This document shows, piece by piece, positions 1-7,815 of a stretch of DNA of 64,000 bases; positions within the stretch are counted from its first letter, which is position 1, and every line of letters starts with the position of its first letter. Below the pieces are notes generated by a model. That model saw nothing but the letters and a program-made list of their open reading frames with translations, was not told the DNA's origin and did no database searches. The DNA is from a beta proteobacterium L13 (lineage in GTDB: Bacteria; Pseudomonadota; Gammaproteobacteria; Burkholderiales; Chromobacteriaceae). Location: positions 310,001 to 374,000 of the forward strand of contig AMYZ01000001.1 in the NCBI GenBank assembly GCA_000335715.1, read 5' to 3'. Both the position numbers and the translations under genes were made by a program.

Positions 1-421
1 GGCCCTGATCCTGGCCCTGGCCCCCACGCCCGCCTGGCGGTGGCATGCCGCCGCCCATGCCCTGCATGCCACCTTGCATGCGCATGGCGTTGAACTGGCT
101 ATCCAGCTGTTCCTGCAGCGACTTGATGCCGCTGGCCAGCTCGTCCTGGGTGACTTTGCCGTCGCTATCGCCATCCAGGCTGGCAAACACCTCGTCACTG
201 CTGGCGGTGCTGCTGCTTGGCCCGCTACGCGCTAGCTGGCTGATGGCGCTGGCAAAATCGTCAGCCTCCAGATAGCCCTGCTTGCCGGTATCCAGCTTGC
301 TGAAGATCTGCTCGGCGACTTCGCTGGCTTCCGGCCGCTGCCGCATGCCACGCGGCCCACCGCCCGGGCCCTGCATCATATTGGGCATGTAGCTGCTGGT
401 ACTGCTTGTTACGCTGCTCAT
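1..421 (-). CDS. EF-hand domain protein (3' end cut by window edge)
   Basis: Partial gene; the C-terminus lies beyond base 1. About 140 residues are visible. A Ser/Thr/Met/Gly-rich N-terminus is followed by two EF-hand-like loops: one degenerate (LDTGKQGYLEADDF) and one canonical (LDGDSDGKVTQDEL, with D-x-D-x-D-G spacing and a terminal acidic residue). The visible C-terminal part is rich in Met, Gly and Pro. This predicts a small calcium-binding protein; no signal peptide is evident. Two in-frame ATGs exist at 427 and 421. The second sits about 7 bases from an AGGGAG ribosome site and is preferred. It lies downstream of, and in the same direction as, a two-component operon, so it may be a target or partner of that system, which is inference. 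Confidence 0.7.
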   Translation of the reverse strand, partial: MSSVTSSTSSYMPNMMQGPGGGPRGMRQRPEASEVAEQIFSKLDTGKQGYLEADDFASAISQLARSGPSSSTASSDEVFASLDGDSDGKVTQDELASGIKSLQEQLDSQFNAMRMQGGMQGMGGGMPPPGGRGGQGQDQG

Positions 422-536
422 GGTCATTCTCCCTGAAGGGTAGGAAAGCCCGCCCGAGCCGTGCACGGCCAATACCTGTCACGGCCTGTAGCGGGTCATG
501 ACACTGTATGGCTGGCTTGTCTGCATGATTTATCGA

Positions 537-560
537 GTTTGTATCACGATGGATACAAAC
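537..560. promoter_or_regulatory. Inverted repeat GTTTGTATC-N6-GATACAAAC
   Basis: Perfect 9-bp arms with a 6-base spacer lie between the histidine kinase stop (568) and the EF-hand gene start (421). There is no T-run on either side, so an operator is more likely than a terminator. The hexamer TGTATC also occurs upstream of the Spy-like gene (2939-2944, with an inverted GATACA at 2973-2978). The OmpR-type regulator encoded next door is the obvious candidate binder, but this is inference. Confidence 0.45.
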
Positions 561-567
561 CACAGTG

Positions 568-1623
568 CTAGCGCGGCAGTACCAGTAGCGCAATCAGGCC
601 GCCATCGCTGGCGTTGCTCAGGTAGAGCTCCCCGCCCATGCGCCGCGCGGCATCGCGGGCGATGGTCAGCCCCAGGCCGGTGCCGCCGGTGTGGCGGTTA
701 CGCGAGTCTTCCAGCCGCACAAAGGGCTCGAATACCCGTGCCAGCTGTGCCTCCGGTATGCCCGGGCCGTGGTCGCGAATGGTGATCTCTACCGTGGTGT
801 CGCTTTGCTGCAGGTGGATGTCGGCGCTTATGCCATAGCGCAGGGCGTTTTCCAGCAGGTTGTCCAGACAGCGGCGCAGGGTAGCGGGCAGGGTGCGCAG
901 CTGGCTGGCTTGCCCGCTAAAGCGCACTGGCTGGCCCAGCTCTTGGGCGTCTTCCGCCATGGCTTGCAGCAGGGCTTCGATATCCAGCTGCTCCCAGCCT
1001 TCTTGCTGGCTGTTGTCGCGCAGGTAGGCCAGGGTGGCGTCCAGCATGGCCGCCATCTCGTCTATATCCTGGTTCAGCCGTTGTTGCAGCGCGCTGTCGT
1101 CGATCTGGGTACCGCGCAGGCGAATGCGCGTCAGCGGCGTGCGCAGGTCGTGCGATACCGCAGCCAGAAAGTGGCTGCGCTCGTCCATCTGGCGGCGCAG
1201 TTTGGCGCGCATATCGTTGAACAGCTGCGCGGCCTGGCGCGTTTCCAGCGGGCCGCTTTCGTCTATGGGCGGGGCGTCCAGCGTACGGCCCAGTTCGCGT
1301 GCGCCCTGGGTGAGCTGCTCGATAGGGCGTACCAGACGGCGCGCGCCGTACCAGGCCAGTTGCGAAACAGCGGCCAACTGTAGGGCAAAACCGGCCCAGA
1401 ATTCCGGCGGCAGGCGGCGTTTGCCCCTGCCCGGTGGCGGGCGCTCGTCAGGTGGGGGCCGCGCATGATCGGCCGAGCGTGGCGGGGGCGGGGCTTCGGG
1501 TGGCGGGCCGTCGGGCGCAAATACCACGAACAGGCCGGTCATCACCAGGTGGCTGCACAGCAGGGCTGCCAGTACCAGGCCAAACAGGCGGGTAAATACG
1601 GTATCGGGTACAGGCCATTTCAT
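568..1623 (-). CDS. Two-component sensor histidine kinase, EnvZ/OmpB type
   Basis: 351-residue inner-membrane kinase. An N-terminal transmembrane helix (about 10-35) is followed by a short, very proline-rich periplasmic segment (about 38-72), a second helix (about 75-95) and a HAMP linker. The catalytic core has the H-box AAVSHDLRTPLTRIRLRG, an N-box DNLLENALRYG, and G-boxes DHGPGIPE and GGTGLGLTIARD. The sensor domain is far too short to be a ligand-binding fold, so it may sense envelope state or an accessory protein. It starts 10 bases after the response regulator and clearly shares its transcript. The group with a Spy/CpxP-like periplasmic protein suggests envelope or metal stress. The exact signal is unknown. 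Confidence 0.9.
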   Translation of the reverse strand: MKWPVPDTVFTRLFGLVLAALLCSHLVMTGLFVVFAPDGPPPEAPPPPRSADHARPPPDERPPPGRGKRRLPPEFWAGFALQLAAVSQLAWYGARRLVRPIEQLTQGARELGRTLDAPPIDESGPLETRQAAQLFNDMRAKLRRQMDERSHFLAAVSHDLRTPLTRIRLRGTQIDDSALQQRLNQDIDEMAAMLDATLAYLRDNSQQEGWEQLDIEALLQAMAEDAQELGQPVRFSGQASQLRTLPATLRRCLDNLLENALRYGISADIHLQQSDTTVEITIRDHGPGIPEAQLARVFEPFVRLEDSRNRHTGGTGLGLTIARDAARRMGGELYLSNASDGGLIALLVLPR

Positions 1624-1633
1624 GCGGTGGCTT

Positions 1634-2344
1634 TCAGTTGATCTTGCAGTCCAGCAGGTAGCCTTCGCCGCGCACAGTTTTCAGCAGCTGCGGCTGCTTG
1701 GGGTCGTCACCCAGCTTCTGGCGCAGGCGCGAGACCAGCAGGTCGATGCTGCGGTCAAATGCCTCTACCGCGCGGCCGCGGGCGGCATCCATCAGCTGTT
1801 CGCGGCTGAGTATGCGTTGCGGGCGTGCCAGAAAGGCGCACAGCAGGCGGTACTCGGCATTGGACAGCGGCACCAGCAGTTGCCCGGGGGTGGTGATCTG
1901 GCGTTTCTGGTGGCTAAGCCGCCAGCCGGCAAACTGTACGGTGTCCTGGTCGGCCGCCGAGCCTGGCTTGCCGCGCACCCGGCGCAGTACGGTGTGAATG
2001 CGCGCTACCAGCTCGCGTGGGTCGAAGGGCTTCACTACGTAGTCGTCGGCACCCAGCTCCAGCCCCACCACGCGGTCGGCCGACTCGCCACGGGCGGTGA
2101 GCATGATGATGGGCGTGTCGCCCATGGCGCGGATATGGCGGCACAGCGATAGCCCGTCCTCGCCCGGCAGCATCAGGTCCAGGATGATCAGGTCGACACG
2201 CTCGTGTTCCAGCTGCTGGCGCAGGCCGTGGCCGTCGCCCACGCACAGGCACTGCATGCCGTAGCCTTGCAGATAGTGCGCCAGCAGGCTGCGGATATCG
2301 GGGTCGTCGTCCACGATCAGCAGGCGAATGCCGTGTTCGTTCAT
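1634..2344 (-). CDS. OmpR-family response regulator
   Basis: 236 residues. The receiver domain has the acidic pair in LLIVDDDPDIRSLL, phospho-acceptor Asp in LIILDLMLPGEDG and conserved Lys in YVVKPFDPREL. The C-terminal winged helix carries RSIDLLVSRLRQKLGDDP and RGEGYLL. The start at 2344 is chosen because it gives MNEHGIRLLIVDDD preceded by AGGAG six bases away; an in-frame upstream extension has no homology-like content. It is the cognate partner of the kinase immediately downstream. It likely controls the Spy-like gene upstream and possibly the EF-hand gene. Confidence 0.92.
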   Translation of the reverse strand: MNEHGIRLLIVDDDPDIRSLLAHYLQGYGMQCLCVGDGHGLRQQLEHERVDLIILDLMLPGEDGLSLCRHIRAMGDTPIIMLTARGESADRVVGLELGADDYVVKPFDPRELVARIHTVLRRVRGKPGSAADQDTVQFAGWRLSHQKRQITTPGQLLVPLSNAEYRLLCAFLARPQRILSREQLMDAARGRAVEAFDRSIDLLVSRLRQKLGDDPKQPQLLKTVRGEGYLLDCKIN

Positions 2345-2416
2345 GCTGGCTCCTAGGGGTAGCGCCGTGCGCCTGCAGGGGGGCGGCACGGCCATAGGGT
2401 TACGGGTGGCACAGGC

Positions 2417-2881
2417 CTAGCCGGGGGGCGGCATATCGTGTGGCGCCGGTGGCGACTGTAACACCTGGCGCACGATGCCGGCTTGCTGGCTGCTGAGGCT
2501 ATCAAAAAATGCCAGCCACGCCGGGGATGGCTGCATGGCAGGGGCCGCCAGGCTGGCAGCACGCAGCGCTTGCGACAGGCTCAGGCGGGTGTCCGCCAGC
2601 TTTTGCTGCAGCTTGAAGCGGGCGTGTTGCAGGCCGCGATGCTGGCTGGCTTGCTGGTTCAGGTCGTTCTGTTCTGCTTTCAGCCATAAAGACTGCTGGG
2701 CGTCGCTCAGCTGCAGTGCGGGCAGGGCGTCCTCCAGCATGATAGCCAATGGGGGCGGCATGTCGCGTGGCATCTCGTGCCGGGGGCCGTGTGGTGGCGG
2801 GGGGGCGTCGTCCGCCTGTGCCGGCAGGCTGGTGCCTAGCGCCAGCAGGGCGGTGGCCAGCAGCAGTGTTTTCTTGTGCAT
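2417..2881 (-). CDS. Periplasmic Spy/CpxP-like (LTXXQ-type) protein
   Basis: 154 residues with a clear signal peptide (MHKKTLLLATALLALGTSLPAQA, shown here only to describe an N-terminal Lys pair, hydrophobic core and AxA site at about residue 20). The mature part is Pro/His/Met-rich at first, then helical and Gln-rich with an LSDAQQ segment resembling the LTxxQ motif of Spy/CpxP metal-resistance and chaperone proteins. The start at 2881 has AAGGAG seven bases upstream. Only 72 bases separate it from the response regulator, so it is probably the first gene of that operon. A role as envelope-stress chaperone or negative feedback on the kinase is inferred from family knowledge and context. Confidence 0.65.
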   Translation of the reverse strand: MHKKTLLLATALLALGTSLPAQADDAPPPPHGPRHEMPRDMPPPLAIMLEDALPALQLSDAQQSLWLKAEQNDLNQQASQHRGLQHARFKLQQKLADTRLSLSQALRAASLAAPAMQPSPAWLAFFDSLSSQQAGIVRQVLQSPPAPHDMPPPG

Positions 2882-3101
2882 GATAGGGCTCCTTGATCGG
2901 TGCGGCACGGGGCCGACGCTGGCAGTATCCGGCCAGGCTGTATCGCCGCCTTGTCCCCTTTGTAACAGCCCTGATACATGGCCGCGCGCCGGGCTGGCGG
3001 CATGGCCGTATTTGTCCTGTGCATGGCTGGTCATGGCATGGCGCCTGGCGGCGCTGCCCAGCACAATAGCCCCATCTTCACTGGCATACAGGTACCCCGC
3101 C

Positions 3102-3677
3102 ATGTCCGCTTCTGCCCTGATCGTGATTGATGTCCAGCAATCCTTTTTGCACCGCCCGTATTGGGACGAGGCCGAGCTGCCGGCCTTTCGCCAGGCGGTG
3201 CTCGCGCTGATCGCCGGTGCCCGCGCCCGCGCTGTGCCGGTGGTATACGTGCTGCACGAGGACGGCGACGGCCCGTTTGCCGCCGCCAGCGGCCACGTGC
3301 AGCCGATGGCCTGGCTGCCGCCGGCGCCGGACGCCATCTTTACCAAGCACGTGCACAACGCGTTTACCGATACCGGCCTGCAGGCGTGGTTGGCCGCACG
3401 CGGCATAAACCGGCTGATTATCAGCGGCATCCGCACCGAGCAGTGCTGCGAAACCACCACCCGCGTCGGCAGCGACCTGGGCTTTGCCGTGGATTACGTC
3501 ACCGAAGCCACGCTGACCTTTGCCATGACCCACCCGCACAGCGGCCGCGTGTTCAGCGCCGACGATATCCGCCAGCGAACCGAGCTGGTGCTGGCCGGCC
3601 GCTTTGCCGACATCCACACCGTGGCCAGCGTGCTGGCGCGGCTGGACGCCGATGCGGCCAACCAGGCCACACTCTGA
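3102..3677 (+). CDS. Isochorismatase-family cysteine hydrolase
   Basis: 191 residues. The N-terminal Asp is in ALIVIDVQQSF, a Lys is in AIFTKHVHNAF, and the nucleophile Cys lies in the ISGIRTEQCCETTTRVGSDLGF segment, matching the Asp-Lys-Cys triad of the isochorismatase/nicotinamidase superfamily. The substrate cannot be read from sequence; the family contains nicotinamidases, N-carbamoyl hydrolases and uncharacterised amidases. The start at 3102 begins the conserved first strand; the long in-frame extension upstream overlaps the divergent gene and is ignored. It is followed after 13 bases by a DUF1272 gene, probably co-transcribed. Two copies of the GTTGGCCGC word lie inside it. Confidence 0.85.
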   Translation: MSASALIVIDVQQSFLHRPYWDEAELPAFRQAVLALIAGARARAVPVVYVLHEDGDGPFAAASGHVQPMAWLPPAPDAIFTKHVHNAFTDTGLQAWLAARGINRLIISGIRTEQCCETTTRVGSDLGFAVDYVTEATLTFAMTHPHSGRVFSADDIRQRTELVLAGRFADIHTVASVLARLDADAANQATL

Positions 3678-3690
3678 AAGGACACACACC

Positions 3691-3999
3691 ATGCTGCAAC
3701 TGCGCCCCAGCTGCGAACACTGCAACACGCCGCTACCACCCGACAGCCCCGACGCCCGCATCTGCAGCTACGAGTGCACGTTCTGCGCACGCTGCGTCGA
3801 GACGGTGCTGCACAACGTCTGCCCCAATTGCGGCGGCGGCTTCGCGCCGCGCCCCATCCGCCCGGCGCGGCAATGGGTTGGCCGCACCGGTCTGGCGGCA
3901 CACCCTGCCACTACCGCCGTGACCTACCGCCCGGTAGACCTGGCCGCCCATGCCGCCCTGTTGGCCGCACAGGGCGGGCTGCCGCCCGGCCAGCGCTAG
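3691..3999 (+). CDS. DUF1272 zinc-ribbon-like protein
   Basis: 102 residues. The first 60 carry the signature of DUF1272: LRPSCEHCN, a PPDSPDARICSYECTFC block, CARCVE and CPNCGGGF. Eight cysteines in CxxC-like pairs predict binding of one or two zinc ions. The C-terminal 40 residues are Ala/Pro-rich and look unstructured. The function of the family is unknown. It starts 13 bases downstream of the isochorismatase-like gene and probably shares its mRNA. Three copies of the dispersed GTTGGCCGC word fall in or at the edges of this gene. Confidence 0.85.
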   Translation: MLQLRPSCEHCNTPLPPDSPDARICSYECTFCARCVETVLHNVCPNCGGGFAPRPIRPARQWVGRTGLAAHPATTAVTYRPVDLAAHAALLAAQGGLPPGQR

Positions 4000-4089
4000 C
4001 GGCAGCTGTATCCCGTGAATCGGAACGCACTGTTGCTGTCTGGCGCGTGCCGGCTAGCGTAAGCTCGATGTCATCATGCACCGGCCGCG

Positions 4090-4102
4090 TGCGGCCAACC
4101 TT
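4090..4102. repeat. Intergenic copy of the dispersed word (TGCGGCCAACCTT)
   Basis: A non-coding copy of the window-wide element, in reverse orientation, 13 bases upstream of the eamA start and just before its GGGGAG ribosome site. It is useful as evidence that the word is conserved outside coding sequence. Confidence 0.7.
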
Positions 4103-4114
4103 GGGGAGCAGGCC

Positions 4115-5008
4115 ATGAACTGGCAGGACCGGCTGATCGCGCTGGCGATCGTTGCGGTATGGGGTTTCAACTTTGTGGTGATCAAGTGGGGCGTAGCCGG
4201 CGTGCCGCCCTTCCTGCTGGGGGCGCTGCGCTTCAGCGCCGCCGCCGGCCTGGGCCTGCTGTTCGTGCGGCGGCCAGCCATCCCGTGGCGCTGGCTGGCG
4301 CTGTACGGCCTGAGCGTGGGGCTGGGGCAGTTTGCCTGCCTGTTCACCGCCATCAAGCTGGGCATGCCGGCCGGGCTGGCGTCCATCGTGCTGCAATCGC
4401 AGGCGTTCTTTACCCTGATCATCGGCATGCTGTGGCTGGGCGAACGCTTTACCCCGTGGCAGCTGGCCGGCCTGCTGATCGGTAGCGCCGGGCTGTACCT
4501 GATCGGCGGCCTGGGCGCGGCCAACTTGCCGCTGGCCGGCTTTGTGCTGACGCTGTGCGGCGCCGCCAGCTGGGCGTTGTCCAATGTGGTGGTGCGCCGC
4601 ATCGTGGCCGCTGGCTACAAGCCGGACATGCTGGGCCTGGTGGTGTGGAGTAGCCTGGCGCCCATCGTGCCGTTCTTTGCGCTGTCCGGCCTGTTCGAAG
4701 CCGACCGTATCGTATGGGCACAGGTGGCCACGCCGCAAAGCCTGTTTGCCATTGCCTACCTGGCGCTGGTGGCAACGCTGTTCGGCTACGGCCAGTGGAG
4801 CAAGCTGCTCAGCCGCCATGCGGCCAACGTGGTGGCGCCGTTCTCGCTGCTGGTACCGTTTTTCGGCGTGCTGTCGGCAGCGCTGGTGCTGGGCGAGCGC
4901 CTCAGCTTCTGGCAGCTGGCCGGTGGCGCGCTACTGTTGGCCGGGCTGGCGGTGAACGTGTTCGGCCCGCGCCTGCTGGCTCTGTGGCGCAAGCCGCTGC
5001 CCGCGTAA
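4115..5008 (+). CDS. eamA: EamA-type O-acetylserine/cysteine exporter
   Basis: 297 residues with ten predicted membrane helices in two EamA repeats. The opening WGFNFVVIKWG, the central GMPAGLASIVLQSQAFFT and the ending NVFGPRLL closely follow E. coli EamA (YdeD, 299 residues), which exports O-acetylserine and cysteine. The start at 4115 is preferred over an upstream in-frame ATG at 4076 because GGGGAG lies about seven bases before it and the first helix begins at once. The GNAT gene follows after 10 bases. Substrate assignment rests on remembered family similarity and is fairly secure at family level, less so for the exact solute. Confidence 0.82.
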   Translation: MNWQDRLIALAIVAVWGFNFVVIKWGVAGVPPFLLGALRFSAAAGLGLLFVRRPAIPWRWLALYGLSVGLGQFACLFTAIKLGMPAGLASIVLQSQAFFTLIIGMLWLGERFTPWQLAGLLIGSAGLYLIGGLGAANLPLAGFVLTLCGAASWALSNVVVRRIVAAGYKPDMLGLVVWSSLAPIVPFFALSGLFEADRIVWAQVATPQSLFAIAYLALVATLFGYGQWSKLLSRHAANVVAPFSLLVPFFGVLSAALVLGERLSFWQLAGGALLLAGLAVNVFGPRLLALWRKPLPA

Positions 5009-5019
5009 GGTTGGCCGCA
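5007..5019. repeat. Dispersed word AAGGTTGGCCGCA overlapping a start codon
   Basis: This copy supplies both the AAGG ribosome-binding site and the A of the ATG start codon of the GNAT gene (8-base spacing). The element therefore doubles as a translation-initiation region here. Confidence 0.7.
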
Positions 5020-5480
5020 TGAGCGATACCTTGCAGCTGCGCCCGCCGCAGCCGGACGATTTCGACGCCTGGCTGCCGCTATGGGACGCCTACAACGCCT
5101 TTTACGGTCGCCACGGCGCGCTGGCGCTGCCGCCCGCCATCAGCCAACTAACCTGGCAACGCTTTCTGGACCCGGCCGAGCCGCTGCACGCGCGGCTGGC
5201 CTGGCGCGGCGGCCAACTGCTGGGGCTGGCGCACTATGTGTTTCACCGCAACACGCTGATGGCGCAGCACGCCTGCTACCTGCAAGACCTGTTTACCGTG
5301 CCGGCCGCGCGCGGGCAGGGCGTGGCACGGCAGCTGATTGTCGCCGTGCTGGCCGAGGCGCAGGCCGCCGGCAGCCCTAGCGTGTACTGGCACACCCGCC
5401 ACGACAACGCCGCCGCCCGCCAGCTGTACGACCGCGTGGCGCGGGAGACCGGCTTTGTCGTGTATCGTCATACCTTCTGA
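5019..5480 (+). CDS. GNAT-family N-acetyltransferase
   Basis: 153 residues. The acetyl-CoA-binding motif A is visible as LQDLFTVPAARGQGVARQL (R-G-Q-G-V-A, the Q/RxxGxG/A loop), and the C-terminal strand contains the ARQLYDRVARETGF segment typical of GNATs acting on small molecules or protein N-termini. The acceptor is unknown. The gene follows eamA by 10 bases and its ATG is embedded in a copy of the dispersed word. A DUF1737 gene follows 16 bases later, so eamA, GNAT and DUF1737 probably form one transcript. Confidence 0.88.
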   Translation: MSDTLQLRPPQPDDFDAWLPLWDAYNAFYGRHGALALPPAISQLTWQRFLDPAEPLHARLAWRGGQLLGLAHYVFHRNTLMAQHACYLQDLFTVPAARGQGVARQLIVAVLAEAQAAGSPSVYWHTRHDNAAARQLYDRVARETGFVVYRHTF

Positions 5481-5496
5481 CCACCGGACCCACACC

Positions 5497-5694
5497 ATGA
5501 AACTGTACCGCTTGCTCACCGGCCCCGACGACAGCGCCTTCTGCCACCGCGTGACCGAGGCGCTGAACCGTGGCTGGCAGCTGCACGGCGCGCCCACGCT
5601 CACCTTCAACGGCGAACGCGTCATCGCCGGCCAGGCCATCGTTAAAGAGGTGGACGGCGATTACCAGCCGGACATCAAGCTGGGTGAATTGTAG
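5497..5694 (+). CDS. DUF1737 small protein
   Basis: 65 residues, matching the usual compact size of DUF1737: an N-terminal YRLLTGPDDSAFCHRVTEAL segment, a central GWQLHGAPTLTFNG and the conserved QAIVKEV. The function of the family is unknown; such proteins are soluble, with a ferredoxin-like look. The start at 5497 is the only ATG that gives this core; a longer reading frame runs back into the GNAT gene in another frame and is ignored. It is the last GC-rich gene before an abrupt switch to AT-rich DNA. Confidence 0.8.
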   Translation: MKLYRLLTGPDDSAFCHRVTEALNRGWQLHGAPTLTFNGERVIAGQAIVKEVDGDYQPDIKLGEL

Positions 5695-5719
5695 ATAAAT
5701 TATTTAAAGTGAATGACTC

Positions 5720-6367
5720 ATGAAGAAAAGGAAAAGTGAATATTGTGTTCTTTGTGGAATAAATCCACCTTTTGGCAAGAAAGGAGATCATATACCTCCT
5801 TTAGGTATTTATTCCTTGGCCGAAAGAAGAGCTGCCAAGTACCCATTTCATACAGTACCTGCATGTGAGTCTTGCAATAGTGAAGGGAAAGTTAGTGACG
5901 AAGTGTTGAAATTGTTTGTTGGAATAGCAACTGGTGAATCAAGACAAAATCAAGATGAATTAATTGACGCAATCGGAGCTACACTGCTTGGTAATGCGAA
6001 AGAATCCAGTAATTTTTTTCGTAACACTATTTTAATCGATGATGGGCGCGGTGAGATAGATTCTCAAAGGATTGGAATTTATTTTGACGAAGAGTTGTGC
6101 AAAAAGTCATTGGCAAGAATTTGTAGGGCTATGTATTGGTGTCACACGGGTATAGTTTTGCATAGGGAGAAAGCTATTGATATTTTCTTCCATAGTGATA
6201 TGAATGTTGAGATGAAGAAGCTTATGCCAGATTTGTTGCTTATCGCAAAATCATTGACTGTTAATGGAGGATCATTTGTTAGTAGTTTGGCTGTTGGTAA
6301 TGGGGAGTCCATGATGGAAATGAGATTTTTTGATAAGTTGACTGTTTATGCATTAATTGATCAATAG
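5720..6367 (+). CDS. AT-rich HNH-like zinc-finger protein, probably horizontally acquired
   Basis: 215 residues. The N-terminus has CVLCG (about 9-13), then KKGDHIPPLGIY, then PACESCNSEGKVSDE (about 48-60). This Cys-x2-Cys, Asp-His-x-Pro-Pro, Cys-x2-Cys-Asn layout is that of HNH-type nuclease modules with a zinc knuckle. The remaining 150 residues match nothing I recognise. Base composition is sharply different (roughly 37% GC by eye against about 65% in the neighbours), codon use is AT-biased, and the dispersed GTTGGCCGC word is absent. It sits alone between a GC-rich small gene and a GC-rich regulator. A defence or mobile-element role is possible but unproven. The start has only a weak ribosome site. 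Confidence 0.7.
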   Translation: MKKRKSEYCVLCGINPPFGKKGDHIPPLGIYSLAERRAAKYPFHTVPACESCNSEGKVSDEVLKLFVGIATGESRQNQDELIDAIGATLLGNAKESSNFFRNTILIDDGRGEIDSQRIGIYFDEELCKKSLARICRAMYWCHTGIVLHREKAIDIFFHSDMNVEMKKLMPDLLLIAKSLTVNGGSFVSSLAVGNGESMMEMRFFDKLTVYALIDQ

Positions 6368-6382
6368 CCAGATGTTTAATGC

Positions 6383-7324
6383 ATGAAAGACATCTACTTC
6401 CTGCTCACCCCGCGTTACCTGGCGCTGGATTTCGTCGGCCCGGCCGAGGCCTTCCGCATGGCGCAGGACGAGGGGGCACCGTTTCAGCTGCACATTGCCG
6501 GCCCGGCCACCGAGTGTGTCAGCTCGCTGGGGCTGGTGTCGCGCATCGCGCCGCTGCCGGACGCGGTAGCCGACGGCAGCCTGGTGATTGTGGTGGGCAC
6601 GGTAGATGAAGACGCCGACTACGCCACGCCCGAGGCGCAGCAGCTGGTGGCCTGGCTGCGCCAGCACATCCGCCCGCAGGTCGCCCTGGCCACGGTGTGT
6701 TCCGGTGCCTTGCTGGCTGGCATGGCCGGGCTGCTGGATGGCCGTGCCTGCACCACGCACCACAGCATTGTGGCCAAACTGGCCGCCACCGCGCCGCGTG
6801 CGCGGGTGCTGGATAACCGCATTTTTGTAGAGGATGGCCACATTGCCACCTCGGCCGGCATTACTACCGGCATGGACCTGGCGCTGGCGCTGATCGAGCG
6901 CCACGCCGGGCCCGACGTGGCGGCGCGGGTGGCGCGGCGCATGGTGCTGTACAGCCGCCGCGCCGGCGACGACGCCCAGCTGTCGCCGTGGCTGGCCTAT
7001 CGCAACCACCTGCACCCGGCGGTACACCGCGCACAAGACGCCATCGCCCGCGACCCGGCGCAGCCGTGGCCGCTGGCCGCACTGGCCGAGCGCGTGCACC
7101 TGAGCCCGCGCCACCTGACGCGGCTGTTTCGCCTGCAAACCGGCGTCAGCATTGTGGAGTACCAGCAACGCCTGCGCGTGGCGGTGGTGCGCCAGCTGTT
7201 GCAGCAGGGCGTGGCGGTAGAGCGCGCGGCCGAGGGCGCCGGTTTTGCCTCGGCACGCGATATGCGCCGCGTATGGGCCAAGTTCGAACCGCAGTTGCCT
7301 GGGCAGGTGGCGGCCGGCTTGTAA
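6383..7324 (+). CDS. GlxA-family transcriptional regulator (DJ-1-like domain plus AraC HTH)
   Basis: 313 residues. The first 190 form a DJ-1/PfpI-like domain with the nucleophile-elbow Cys in ALATVCSGALLAGMAG. The C-terminal 100 residues are an AraC-type double helix-turn-helix (LAERVHLSPRHLTRLFRLQTG and ERAAEGAGFASARDMRRVW). Members of this class, such as GlxA, FtrA and GbdR, are activators responding to small metabolites. The target genes cannot be read here; the following small gene is 87 bases away. The start lies in the end of the AT-rich insertion, so the native upstream region may have been disrupted. Confidence 0.85.
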   Translation: MKDIYFLLTPRYLALDFVGPAEAFRMAQDEGAPFQLHIAGPATECVSSLGLVSRIAPLPDAVADGSLVIVVGTVDEDADYATPEAQQLVAWLRQHIRPQVALATVCSGALLAGMAGLLDGRACTTHHSIVAKLAATAPRARVLDNRIFVEDGHIATSAGITTGMDLALALIERHAGPDVAARVARRMVLYSRRAGDDAQLSPWLAYRNHLHPAVHRAQDAIARDPAQPWPLAALAERVHLSPRHLTRLFRLQTGVSIVEYQQRLRVAVVRQLLQQGVAVERAAEGAGFASARDMRRVWAKFEPQLPGQVAAGL

Positions 7325-7411
7325 ACGATCTGTTACCGGCGGCCACAATGTGGCAACCCGCGCCCCTGTCCGGCGCGGCATGCTGATGGCTTTGCGTAGC
7401 GGGGAGCAGCC

Positions 7412-7717
7412 ATGAGCTATAGCGGCATGGCCGTAGGCGGTAGCCAGATGCTGAAAGGCATGGCGGGGCTGGGCAAAGGCCTTTATCACGCGGGTGAAGC
7501 GGTGGTCGATACGGTGGCTGCCGATTTCGGCGAGGCGGCGCTTGATCTGGGAGAGGCTGGCATCGAGCTGGCAGGTGCTGCCTTCAACCTTGCCGCAGGG
7601 GCGGCAGAAACGGCGGTGGAGGCGGCCGAGGCGGTGTACGAAACGGTGGCCGCCACCGGCGAGAGCGTGGTGAACGGCGTGAAGGTGGCCGGCAACATCA
7701 TCGATATTTTCGCCTGA
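7412..7717 (+). CDS. Small Ala/Gly-rich amphipathic protein, unknown
   Basis: 101 residues, rich in Ala, Gly, Val and Glu, with almost no aromatic residues after the first quarter. The run from about 30 to 85 has a hydrophobic/acidic periodicity suggesting a long amphipathic helix or coiled coil (AAFNLAAGAAETAVEAAEAV). No signal peptide or membrane helix is evident. It has a strong GGGGAG ribosome site six bases before the ATG, which supports real translation. I do not recognise the family. It stands alone between a GlxA-type regulator and rlmF. Confidence 0.55.
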   Translation: MSYSGMAVGGSQMLKGMAGLGKGLYHAGEAVVDTVAADFGEAALDLGEAGIELAGAAFNLAAGAAETAVEAAEAVYETVAATGESVVNGVKVAGNIIDIFA

Positions 7718-7815
7718 GCGCTTTGCCGGGCCGCTACGACAACACTGCGCACCGCCATTCCCACTTCATGGCAATAAGCCCGTACAATCCGCCGATTGAT
7801 TTTGCGGTATCTGCC

